Assembly (NCBI GenBank): GCA_018242765.1
Contig: JAFEBH010000011.1
Location: 1 to 64,000 of the forward strand
DNA from: Nitrospira sp.
GTDB lineage: Bacteria > Nitrospirota > Nitrospiria > Nitrospirales > Nitrospiraceae
Direction of reading: 5' to 3'
DNA length: 64,000 bases
Position 1 is the stretch's first letter; the number at the start of each line of letters is the position of its first letter. The position numbers and the translations under genes are program-made. Below are positions 16,631 to 24,636 of the stretch, piece by piece. The notes beneath the pieces are model-generated. The model ran no database searches. It was given only the letters and a program-made list of their open reading frames with translations, and was not told the DNA's origin.

Positions 16631-19108
16631 ATGAATGACGCCGCATCTCTCACCGTCCCACATATTGAAACACAACCGATTCCAGCCACCATCCTGGAAG
16701 AAATTGAAACCTTTGAAGTCGAGGCTATGCGGACATTGGCGGGAGACGTTTCCACGGACCTCTTCAAGCCGTTCCGATTACAGTACGGCATTTATGGTCA
16801 GCGTCAGCCGGGAGTGCAGATGGTACGGGTCAAGATTCCATTCGGTGGGATTACTGCGAACCAGCTCCGCCGTGTGGCTGAATTGGCTGACTGCTATGCC
16901 ACTGGCGTTGGGCATGTCACGACCAGGCAAGACATTCAAATGCACTTTGTCGAGCTGAAAGATGTGCCGACCATCATGCGAGGGCTTGCCGAAGTTGGTC
17001 TGACCACGCGCGAGGCCTGTGCGAACACAGTTCGCAATGTGACGGCCTGCCACCTGGCCGGCGTGTGCCAAGGCGAAGTCTTTGATGTGACACCCTATGC
17101 CAAGACGGTCGCATACCATCTGCTCCGGAACCCCTTGAATCAAAGTCTGCCTCGCAAATTTAAGATTGCATTTTCCGGTTGTGCGCACGACTGTGCCCTC
17201 ACACCGATTCACGACATCGGCTTGCTCGCAGTGAAACGAGCGGACGGGGTCATCGGATTTCGTATGGTTGCAGGTGGAGGGTTGGGTTCTACGCCTCGGA
17301 TCGCGCAGCTGCTCCGAGAATTCACTCCGATGGAGGAGCTGATTCCTAGTATCGAAGCCGTCATCAAGGTGTTCGATACCCTTGGCAATCGGAAAAACCG
17401 GAACAAGGCGCGCATGAAGTTCGTCATCGATAAGTTAGGCTTCGAGGAATTCAAACGCCGATGGGAAGCCGCCTATGTCTCAATGGGACACACACTTCCG
17501 AACAATGGCTCGATCGCCTTGCTGCCCTATCAGGATGCACCTTCGGCCCTCATCATGCCGACTCGCAATGGGACGGCCAATGGCAATGGGAATGGAACAT
17601 ATCCGATCGGTCACGAGACCCCATTTGAGATGTGGAAGCGGACCAACGTCGTCCGTCAAAAGCAGGATGGGTACGTGACGGCTGCGATCAAGCTCTTTAT
17701 GGGCGATATCACCTCCCAACAGCTGTTGTTTGTTGCGGATCTGGCAGAACGGTACTCCAATGGGAATCTTCGCACGACGATTAATCAGAATCTGGTCATC
17801 CGTTGGATTCTCGCTGAGCAGACCCCGCATCTCTATGAGGATCTGGCGTCTCACGGATTGGCTGATCCCGGCGCTGAACTCGTCGAGGACATCATCGCCT
17901 GCCCGGGAACTGATACCTGTGGACTAGGCATCACTTCATCAAAAGGGCTGGCGAGAGCCTTGGCCGAGGTATTCCCTGCCGGGCGGGTCCCGGAAGAGTT
18001 GGCGGGGGTGGATATCAAAATCAGTGGCTGCCACAACTCTTGCGCTCAGCATCATATCTCCACGATCGGGTTGCATGGAGTCGGGAAGCGAATCGGGGAG
18101 CATGTGGCACCGCACTATGAATTGCACCTGGGCGGGTCGGTCAACGGTACGGCTAAGATCGGTCAGATGATCGTGAAGCTGCCGGCGAAGGCGGTTCCGG
18201 CGGCGCTTTCCCATTTGATCGACGTGTATCGGCGCGATCGTCAGGCGAATGAAAGCCTGCCGAAGTTTATTGCCCGTGCGGGAAAGCCCAAGCTGAAGGA
18301 CGAGTTGATTCCCTATACGATCGTTCCCTCTTACGAAGAGGATTCCACTTTCTACTATGACTGGGAAGGGGAGGACGAATTTATTTTGGAAGATCTCGGT
18401 CCAGGCGAATGTGCCGGCGGTGCACTGGAGATGATCGAAAACGGAATTCTGGAGGCGGATCAAGAGCTCTATCAAGCGAAACTGCTGGTCGAGAAGCATC
18501 AATATTCAGTGTCGGTGAACAAGTCATATCGAGCAGTGTTGGCGGCGGCCAAGGCCCTGTTGGTGACCGAAGGGCTGGAGCCGTCGACCGATTCCGAAAC
18601 GTTTATGGAATTCGACGGTCGGGTTGCCCAAAAGGGTGTTGTTCCCTCCATCTATCGAGACCTCAACAAAAAGGTCGGCGATCTCGGTCCCAAGGAAACG
18701 TCGCCCGAATCAGCGCGTGAGAAGATGGCGTTCGCCAAGGGCTTTGTTGAAGCCTGCCGCGTCGCCACGGATCAGATGGGGAAGGATCTCAAACTGTCGA
18801 CGGTGAAAGAAGAGCAGATTCCTGCTGTACCGACGCCGACGGAGACAAAGCCGGCTATTCCAATTGCAACCGGTGCGCCGGTCTACGACCTGCGCGGGGT
18901 TGCCTGCCCAATGAACTATGTGAAGACCAAGCTGAAGCTCGAAATGATGGACGCGGGGGACAAGCTGGAAGTCTGGTTGGATGCGGGAGAGCCGATCAAG
19001 AACGTGCCCATGAGCCTCAAGAATGACGGGCACAAAGTCTTGATCCAAGAGGAGCTGGAACCGGAAGCCTCGCACTATCGCATTCTGGTTGAGAAGGTCG
19101 AGGGCTAG
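16631..19108 (+). CDS. Siroheme sulfite/nitrite reductase fused to TusA domain
   Basis: This 825-residue assimilatory reductase most likely turns sulfite into sulfide, judging by its operon. Residues 1-560 are the two pseudo-symmetric halves of the family. The siroheme-[4Fe-4S] cysteines sit in the second half: Cys424-x5-Cys430 and Cys467-x3-Cys471. Unusually the first half also carries a full set: Cys140-x5-Cys146 and Cys184-x3-Cys188. After a helical region (about 600-730) comes a C-terminal TusA/SirA-like sulfur-carrier domain with Cys759 in ACPMN, a variant of the CPxP motif. A strong ribosome site (GAAGGAG) precedes the ATG. Ferredoxin is the likely donor because no flavin domain is present. 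Confidence 0.88.
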   Translation: MNDAASLTVPHIETQPIPATILEEIETFEVEAMRTLAGDVSTDLFKPFRLQYGIYGQRQPGVQMVRVKIPFGGITANQLRRVAELADCYATGVGHVTTRQDIQMHFVELKDVPTIMRGLAEVGLTTREACANTVRNVTACHLAGVCQGEVFDVTPYAKTVAYHLLRNPLNQSLPRKFKIAFSGCAHDCALTPIHDIGLLAVKRADGVIGFRMVAGGGLGSTPRIAQLLREFTPMEELIPSIEAVIKVFDTLGNRKNRNKARMKFVIDKLGFEEFKRRWEAAYVSMGHTLPNNGSIALLPYQDAPSALIMPTRNGTANGNGNGTYPIGHETPFEMWKRTNVVRQKQDGYVTAAIKLFMGDITSQQLLFVADLAERYSNGNLRTTINQNLVIRWILAEQTPHLYEDLASHGLADPGAELVEDIIACPGTDTCGLGITSSKGLARALAEVFPAGRVPEELAGVDIKISGCHNSCAQHHISTIGLHGVGKRIGEHVAPHYELHLGGSVNGTAKIGQMIVKLPAKAVPAALSHLIDVYRRDRQANESLPKFIARAGKPKLKDELIPYTIVPSYEEDSTFYYDWEGEDEFILEDLGPGECAGGALEMIENGILEADQELYQAKLLVEKHQYSVSVNKSYRAVLAAAKALLVTEGLEPSTDSETFMEFDGRVAQKGVVPSIYRDLNKKVGDLGPKETSPESAREKMAFAKGFVEACRVATDQMGKDLKLSTVKEEQIPAVPTPTETKPAIPIATGAPVYDLRGVACPMNYVKTKLKLEMMDAGDKLEVWLDAGEPIKNVPMSLKNDGHKVLIQEELEPEASHYRILVEKVEG

Positions 19109-19109
19109 C

Positions 19110-19805
19110 GTGGGGAATTCTGATTTTAAGGCGATCAGCGACTCGTTCGAGGCGAAGCAACCACAAGATATGTTGGCCTACGCCATTGAAAAGTACCAGC
19201 CGAAGATTGTGTTGGCCTGCAGTTTTGGAGCCGAAGATGTGGTCCTCGTCGATATGGTGCATCGTATCAATCCCGCGGTGCCGTTGTTCTATCTCGATAC
19301 TGATTTCTTGTTCCCCGAAACCTATGCGACGAGAGAGCGAGTGATCGAACAGTACGAGCTCCGGCCGGCACAAGTCATCCAAGTGAAGTCGCTGCTGACT
19401 CCGCAGCAACAAGCGGAATCCTACGGTGAGGAGCTGTGGACACGTGAACCCGATCGGTGTTGCCACCTTCGGAAAGTTGAACCACTGACCCGTGTCCTTA
19501 GGGGGTACAGTGCATGGATCACTGGTATCAGGCGCGACCAAGCCCCATCAAGAGTGAATGCCGGGTTGATCGAGTGGGATCAGAAATTCGAGTTAGTGAA
19601 AATCAATCCGTTGGCTCGATGGACATCGGCCGATGTCTGGACCTACATCAAGGTCTACGAAGTCCCCTACAATCCGCTGCATGATCAGAATTACCCCAGC
19701 ATCGGCTGTACCTACTGTACTGCCCCTGTGGCGCCTGGCGACGACCCGCGGGCCGGGCGCTGGAAGAATTTTGCCAAGACAGAGTGCGGGCTCCACAGGT
19801 CGTAA
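19110..19805 (+). CDS. cysH: Adenylylsulfate (APS) reductase, CysH family
   Basis: It reduces APS (or PAPS) to sulfite. The protein has 231 residues from the GTG at 19110, directly after the previous stop; an in-frame TTG at 19089 overlaps that gene and is less likely. The nucleotide site includes LACSFGAEDVVLVDM. Two Cys pairs, Cys117-Cys118 (CCHLRK) and Cys200-x2-Cys203 (CTYC), are the [4Fe-4S] ligands typical of APS-type reductases. The C-terminal catalytic Cys is in ECGLH. The iron-sulfur motif implies APS is the substrate, so no PAPS is needed for assimilation. Confidence 0.93.
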   Translation: MGNSDFKAISDSFEAKQPQDMLAYAIEKYQPKIVLACSFGAEDVVLVDMVHRINPAVPLFYLDTDFLFPETYATRERVIEQYELRPAQVIQVKSLLTPQQQAESYGEELWTREPDRCCHLRKVEPLTRVLRGYSAWITGIRRDQAPSRVNAGLIEWDQKFELVKINPLARWTSADVWTYIKVYEVPYNPLHDQNYPSIGCTYCTAPVAPGDDPRAGRWKNFAKTECGLHRS

Positions 19806-19806
19806 C

Positions 19807-20847
19807 ATGGCATTTCACGAGATTCTCGCAAAAATTGCCAAGGGTCCCAAAGCGTCTAAAGACCTTACATGGGACGAGTGTAAGCAAGCGATGAAGGCCT
19901 TAGTCGAGGGTGAAGCAAGCCCGGCCCAAGTCGGGGCTTTCCTCATCGCCATGCGATTCAAGATGGAGTCCGTCACGGAGTTGGCAGGGCTGACCGCTGC
20001 CGCTCGACAATATGTGCCACCACTTGCTGTCTCACGGGAGTTGGCGTTGGTGGATGTGCCGACGTATGCGGGGAAGCAGGACACGTTTCATGCAATCGTC
20101 GCGGCCTCGATCGTGGCGGCAGCCGCTGGGGCAGCAGTCCTGATGCATGGCTATGATGGTATTCCTGGGCGGCCTGGCGCGGCTGGGGTATTAAAGGCTT
20201 TGGGGGTTCGAGTAGATGCTGAACCCAAGCAGGTTGCCGAAGAGATGAACCGAAGCGGCTTCGCCTACCTGGACATCGGACTCTACCACCCGCCGGTCTA
20301 TCGTTTTCTAGAAATGCGTCAGACGATAGGCGTCAGGAACGTGTTTCACCCGATCGCCAGATTGCTGAATCCGGCTCGGGCGAAGGTGCAAGTGGTGGGG
20401 TTGTCGCATCCGCCTCATTTTGAAAAGACCGCTGAAGCCCTACGGATCCTCGGATGTCCCCATGCGCTGGTTGTGCGTGGGGTCGAGGGTGATCCGGAGT
20501 TGTCGGCTTCAATGGCGACCAGGGTATTGGAATTGCGCGATGAACGGATTACCCCGATCGGTGTGGCGCCCAAGGATTTCGGCTTGGCATTCGCCCCATC
20601 CCGGGAGATGGCAGGATTTCCGCCGGATCAGCGAGAGAAGGAGGCGGATCTCCTTCGCCGAATCCTCCAGAATCGAGTACAGGGCGGTCAAAAGGATTGG
20701 GTGGTGATGAATGCCGCGATGTTACTGTACGCCGTCGGGAAGGGCGTGTCGCTTGCGGCTTGTTTCCCGGCGGCTCGCGCTGCGATTGATGGCGGCGCGG
20801 CGGCTCGTAAGCTTGAGGATCTCGTCAGGCAGTCGGTGGCGGCCTAG
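19807..20847 (+). CDS. TrpD2/YbiB-like phosphoribosyltransferase-fold protein
   Basis: This 346-residue protein starts one base after the cysH stop. It has the anthranilate-phosphoribosyltransferase fold: an N-terminal helical bundle ([20 protein letters not shown]) and a Rossmann-like glycosyltransferase domain. The canonical GTGGD and NxST motifs of true TrpD are replaced ([12 protein letters not shown] at the first site, [20 protein letters not shown] at the second). That points to the TrpD2/YbiB branch, whose E. coli member binds nucleic acid rather than making tryptophan. No trp genes are near. Its place inside a sulfur operon suggests a linked but unknown role. Confidence 0.7.
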   Translation: MAFHEILAKIAKGPKASKDLTWDECKQAMKALVEGEASPAQVGAFLIAMRFKMESVTELAGLTAAARQYVPPLAVSRELALVDVPTYAGKQDTFHAIVAASIVAAAAGAAVLMHGYDGIPGRPGAAGVLKALGVRVDAEPKQVAEEMNRSGFAYLDIGLYHPPVYRFLEMRQTIGVRNVFHPIARLLNPARAKVQVVGLSHPPHFEKTAEALRILGCPHALVVRGVEGDPELSASMATRVLELRDERITPIGVAPKDFGLAFAPSREMAGFPPDQREKEADLLRRILQNRVQGGQKDWVVMNAAMLLYAVGKGVSLAACFPAARAAIDGGAAARKLEDLVRQSVAA

Positions 20848-20873
20848 GACAAGAATCGGAAAGAACAGACGTT

Positions 20874-21671
20874 ATGAAACACCTTCGTCAACTGGAAGAT
20901 CAAAGTGTGTATATCCTTCGAGAGGCGTACAAGCATTTCAGCAATCTCGCCATGCTCTGGTCTATGGGCAAGGATTCCACCGTGCTGCTGTGGCTCGCCC
21001 GCAAGGCGTTCTTCGGCCATGTGCCGTTCCCGTTGCTCCATGTCGACACCAGCTACAAGATTCCGGCGATGATCGAGTATCGCGACCGACTTGCACGTGA
21101 ATGGCGATTAGATTTGGTCGTTGGCCAAAATAAAGAAGCGTTGGCAACCGGCATGAACCATACGATGGGTCGGGTCGTCTGTTGTACGGCGCTGAAGACG
21201 AACGGCCTCAAGCAACTGTTGGAGAATAAGGGCTATACCGGGGTGATTCTTGGGGTCCGTGCTGATGAAGAAGGGACGAGGGCCAAGGAGCGGTATTTCT
21301 CGCCAAGGGATAAACATGGCGATTGGGATTTCCGCGATCAGCCGCCCGAACTCTGGGATCAGTACAAAACCACGTTCCCGCCGGGCACTCACATTCGCAT
21401 TCATCCGCTCCTGGATTGGACAGAAATCAACATTTGGGAATACATCAAACTCGAAAGTATTCCCTTCATTGATCTCTATCTCGACAAAGGCGATGGCACA
21501 CGCTACCGCAGCCTTGGCTGTGCGCCCTGCACGACCCCGATCAAGTCGACGGCCAAGACGGTGGATGACATTATCGACGAGTTACGGCATACGACGGTGG
21601 CCGAACGCTCAGGTCGAGCACAGGACGAAGGACGAGGAATGGAGCTGCTGCGAAAAGATGGATACATGTGA
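20874..21671 (+). CDS. cysD: Sulfate adenylyltransferase subunit 2
   Basis: CysD makes APS from sulfate and ATP with the GTPase CysN. The 265-residue protein opens [19 protein letters not shown]. The PP-loop is [17 protein letters not shown]; later motifs are [14 protein letters not shown] and [11 protein letters not shown]. It is somewhat shorter than the E. coli protein (about 300) but all core motifs are present. It is followed 144 bases later by cysNC in the same direction. Confidence 0.95.
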   Translation: MKHLRQLEDQSVYILREAYKHFSNLAMLWSMGKDSTVLLWLARKAFFGHVPFPLLHVDTSYKIPAMIEYRDRLAREWRLDLVVGQNKEALATGMNHTMGRVVCCTALKTNGLKQLLENKGYTGVILGVRADEEGTRAKERYFSPRDKHGDWDFRDQPPELWDQYKTTFPPGTHIRIHPLLDWTEINIWEYIKLESIPFIDLYLDKGDGTRYRSLGCAPCTTPIKSTAKTVDDIIDELRHTTVAERSGRAQDEGRGMELLRKDGYM

Positions 21672-21815
21672 ACCGCATGCTGAAATAAGCATCCAGCTTC
21701 GTTCTCGGTCGCTCGGCTCCGTCAACGTACTCATCTCGTACGCCTCCGGACCCTCGCTCCCTGCGGCCTTGCTGAACGATCATTTTGAGCAATCGGTGAA
21801 GGAGTGTCAGGAGTC
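21672..21815. other. Intergenic spacer with repeat-like sequence
   Basis: The spacer between cysD and cysNC is longer than the others in this operon. It contains a small inverted repeat (CGTAC 21726-21730, GTACG 21738-21742) and a GC-rich stretch that reminds me of intergenic repeats in Nitrospira genomes. No second copy occurs in this window, so the repeat nature is unproven. Confidence 0.3.
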
Positions 21816-23660
21816 ATGACGACGCAATCAACCAAGCCATCAGAAAATCTCAATATCGTGATCGTTGGTCATGTGGATCATGGCAAGTCCACACTGTTGG
21901 GTCGACTCTATGCCGATACCGGGTCGCTCCCTGATGGGAAGCTGGAAAAAGTACAGGCCATCTGCAAGCAGCAAGGGAAAGAGTTTGAATTCGCGTTTCT
22001 CTTTGACGCGTTTCTTGAAGAACAGGAGCAGGGGATTACGATCGACACGGCCCGTACATTTTTCATGTGGAAGGGGCGGCAGTACATCATCATCGATGCC
22101 CCCGGACACAAGGAGTTCCTGAAGAACATGATTTCCGGTGCCGCGCGCGCCGAGGCAGCCTTGCTGCTGATCGATGCCCTGGAAGGTGTGAAGGAGCAGT
22201 CAAAGAAGCACGGATATCTCTTATCACTGCTCGGCGTGCGGCAATTTGCGGTGGTCGTGAATAAGATGGATCTGGTCGGCTATCGGCAGGATGTATTCGA
22301 CGGAATCGAAAAGGAGTATCGGGAATTCTTGGGTCAGTTCAAAGCCGTGCCGTCTCAGTTCATCCCAGTGAGTGCCAAGCTCGGCGACAACATCGCCAAT
22401 CGCAGTGGACAGATGTCCTGGTACAGCGGTCCCACGGTCTTGGATACACTCAGCGCGTTCCGGAAAGAGACAGCTCGTTCGGAGCAGCCCCTTCGACTGC
22501 CCGTGCAGGATGTCTATAAGTTCGATGCCCGTCGTATCATCACCGGGCGTATTGCTGCAGGACGTCTCAAGGTCGGTGATCACCTGGTCTTTTCGCCCTC
22601 GAACAAGCGCGCGAATATCAGGACGGTCGAGGCGTTCAATATCGAGCCGCAGCCGACTGAGGGCCAGGCCGGTCAATCCATCGGCATCACGCTCGATGAG
22701 CAGATTTTTGTGGAGCGGGGTGAGATCGCGTCGCATCAAGAAAGCCTGCCAAGCGTCTCGACTGCCTTTCGAGCCAACTTGTTCTGGCTCGGGAAGAGGC
22801 CGCTGGAAAAGGGCCGAAAGTATCTGTTGCGCGTCGCCACCAAGGAGGTGGATTGCGAGGTGGCGTCGATCCACCGAATCATCGACACGATGGATCTGGC
22901 TCAGCAGCAGGGCAGTAGCAGTGTCGGCAAGAACCAAGTGGCCGAACTGACCTTGCGCACGAAAGCTCCGGTTGCTTTCGATCTATCAGCGTCGTTCGAA
23001 GCGACAGGACGGTTTGTCCTGGTCGACGAGTACGATATCGCGGGTGGGGGGATCGTCACGGAACTGGTGCATGATGATCAGGAATTTCTCCGCGAAGAAG
23101 CCAGACGGCGTGATTTTGCGTGGGTGAAGGGTGAAGTCACCGTCGAGGATCGTGCACAGCAATACGGCCATCGAGCGGCGATCGTCTTGATTACCGGCGG
23201 CCGACATACTGGCAAATCGTTCTTGGCCAGAAAACTCGAAGGACGCCTCGTGGCGGATGGGCGCCATGCCTATCTCTTGGACGGAGAAAATCTGCGCCGA
23301 GGGCTGGATGCGGATCTCAGCGAAGAAGAGCGGGGGCAGACCACAGAGATGGCACGGCGCTACGGTGAAGTGGCGCGTCTGCTCATGGATACCGGTCTGA
23401 TTGTCGTCTCGACTACGAACCCCTTCGGACTGGCTTATCGAGAAGCCTCAGAGGCCATTAGGACCCTCGTCCATCCCGCGCCGGTTATCGCGGTGCACAT
23501 GAGCAAGGCCGCAGAGGAGCTTCCACCAAATACGGATGTGGTTTTTGTTGGCCCCACAGATTTTGACGCTGCCACTGCACGCATTCTCGACGAATTAAAG
23601 CGTCGTGGTGTTTTAGCCCAGGCCATCGGGGCCAAGCCGGTCTTTCAGTATTCCATCTAG
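21816..23660 (+). CDS. cysNC: CysN-CysC fusion: sulfate adenylyltransferase subunit 1 / APS-kinase-like
   Basis: Residues 1-420 are the EF-Tu-like GTPase that drives CysD: P-loop [20 protein letters not shown] switch, DAPGHKEF and NKMDL. Residues 440-614 resemble APS kinase: P-loop GGRHTGKS, then [15 protein letters not shown]. The kinase part is divergent: the arginine-rich stretch after the GLxxDL region and the usual ISPFR-type loop are altered (TNPFGLAYR). I chose the ATG at 21816 over a GTG at 21804 because AAGGAG sits about 11 bases before it. PAPS production is uncertain. Confidence 0.9.
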   Translation: MTTQSTKPSENLNIVIVGHVDHGKSTLLGRLYADTGSLPDGKLEKVQAICKQQGKEFEFAFLFDAFLEEQEQGITIDTARTFFMWKGRQYIIIDAPGHKEFLKNMISGAARAEAALLLIDALEGVKEQSKKHGYLLSLLGVRQFAVVVNKMDLVGYRQDVFDGIEKEYREFLGQFKAVPSQFIPVSAKLGDNIANRSGQMSWYSGPTVLDTLSAFRKETARSEQPLRLPVQDVYKFDARRIITGRIAAGRLKVGDHLVFSPSNKRANIRTVEAFNIEPQPTEGQAGQSIGITLDEQIFVERGEIASHQESLPSVSTAFRANLFWLGKRPLEKGRKYLLRVATKEVDCEVASIHRIIDTMDLAQQQGSSSVGKNQVAELTLRTKAPVAFDLSASFEATGRFVLVDEYDIAGGGIVTELVHDDQEFLREEARRRDFAWVKGEVTVEDRAQQYGHRAAIVLITGGRHTGKSFLARKLEGRLVADGRHAYLLDGENLRRGLDADLSEEERGQTTEMARRYGEVARLLMDTGLIVVSTTNPFGLAYREASEAIRTLVHPAPVIAVHMSKAAEELPPNTDVVFVGPTDFDAATARILDELKRRGVLAQAIGAKPVFQYSI

Positions 23661-24069
23661 AGCAGCGGCAACCGACGTAATCGAACACGTTGACCGTCGA
23701 GTCGTGTCGATTCTGACATTGCTTCCCGTATGAGTAAGACGGCAGAAGAGTCACTGCCGAATACTGCCGTTGTTCTTTCAGGCTCGGTACAGATTTCGAC
23801 ACAGCCACGGTGCGTCTTGTTGAGGAATTGAAATACCTGGAGGAACCGGTGCAAGGTGCCCAATGCCAACGTGGGAATGCCGTTGGCATCATCACCGAGC
23901 TGCGTGAAACAAGACGTACCTCCAGTCCAAAGCTTTGTGGGGTAGAGCCAGAACGTGAATGTCTCGCCTTTCAGACAATGGTGCGAGGCTGACCCCTTGA
24001 CGGTTTTCCCTAATACCACTATTCTGCTGTGGCATGCTCCCTTGCTCTCCTTAAGCGAAGGTGACTGTC
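23661..24069. other. Gap without a supported gene
   Basis: Only short open frames without ribosome sites occur here; the longest is on the minus strand (23657-24019, GTG start) and matches nothing I know. The leader of the OmpA-like gene is at the right edge. Confidence 0.4.
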
Positions 24070-24636
24070 ATGCAGGGTAAAGACCTGTTCTTGGTACTCC
24101 TCGGGGTATTCATCCTTAGTGTGACGTTCTTCTTCTGTGGTAAAGGGGCGGTGACGTCACCGCCTCCGGTTGCATTGCAGAACCCCTCTGAGACTCATCC
24201 ACCGACCCCGAACATCATTGAGCCGCCATCATCACCAGTGCCGCCGGTATCTGCGGCGGCTGCGTTGAAAAAGAAGATCGATGCACTGCTGGTCGGAAAT
24301 GCGATTGCATTCCGACTCAACAGCGCGATCCTTCTGCCTGAGGGGAAAACTGTGTTGAATAACGTGGCCGCGATTTTACAGGAAGACCCAACCGTGGCCT
24401 TTGAGGTCGGTGGCCATACGGACAACGTTGGACCGGAGCAATCGAATTGGGTGCTCTCGGAACAGCGTGCCAAGGCCGTCGTCGAGTATCTGATCTCGCA
24501 AGGAATTGCAGCCGAACGGCTGGCTCACAAAGGGTACGGAGCGTCGCGACCGATCGCTGAGAGTGCCACCGATGAAGGGCGCTGGCAAAACCGAAGAATC
24601 GAGTTTTCCATCGGAGCCAAGGGAGAACAGCCATGA
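24070..24636 (+). CDS. OmpA-family peptidoglycan-binding protein
   Basis: This protein has 188 residues from the ATG at 24070, with GAAGG nine bases upstream; an in-frame GTG at 24061 is the alternative. An N-terminal hydrophobic anchor (residues 5-22) with a Cys nearby is followed by a proline-rich linker. The C-terminal OmpA domain has the peptidoglycan-binding pattern GHTDNVG and LSEQRAKAVVEYLI. It probably ties an envelope complex to the cell wall. The next gene overlaps its stop (ATGATG), so the two are co-translated. Confidence 0.85.
   Translation: MQGKDLFLVLLGVFILSVTFFFCGKGAVTSPPPVALQNPSETHPPTPNIIEPPSSPVPPVSAAAALKKKIDALLVGNAIAFRLNSAILLPEGKTVLNNVAAILQEDPTVAFEVGGHTDNVGPEQSNWVLSEQRAKAVVEYLISQGIAAERLAHKGYGASRPIAESATDEGRWQNRRIEFSIGAKGEQP

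Noticed and set aside
22224-22937. Long antisense frame over cysNC
   Set aside because: It covers motifs of the certain cysN gene on the other strand and lacks its own ribosome site.
23657-24019. 120-residue minus-strand frame after cysNC
   Set aside because: GTG start without ribosome site, overlap with the cysNC stop and no family resemblance.
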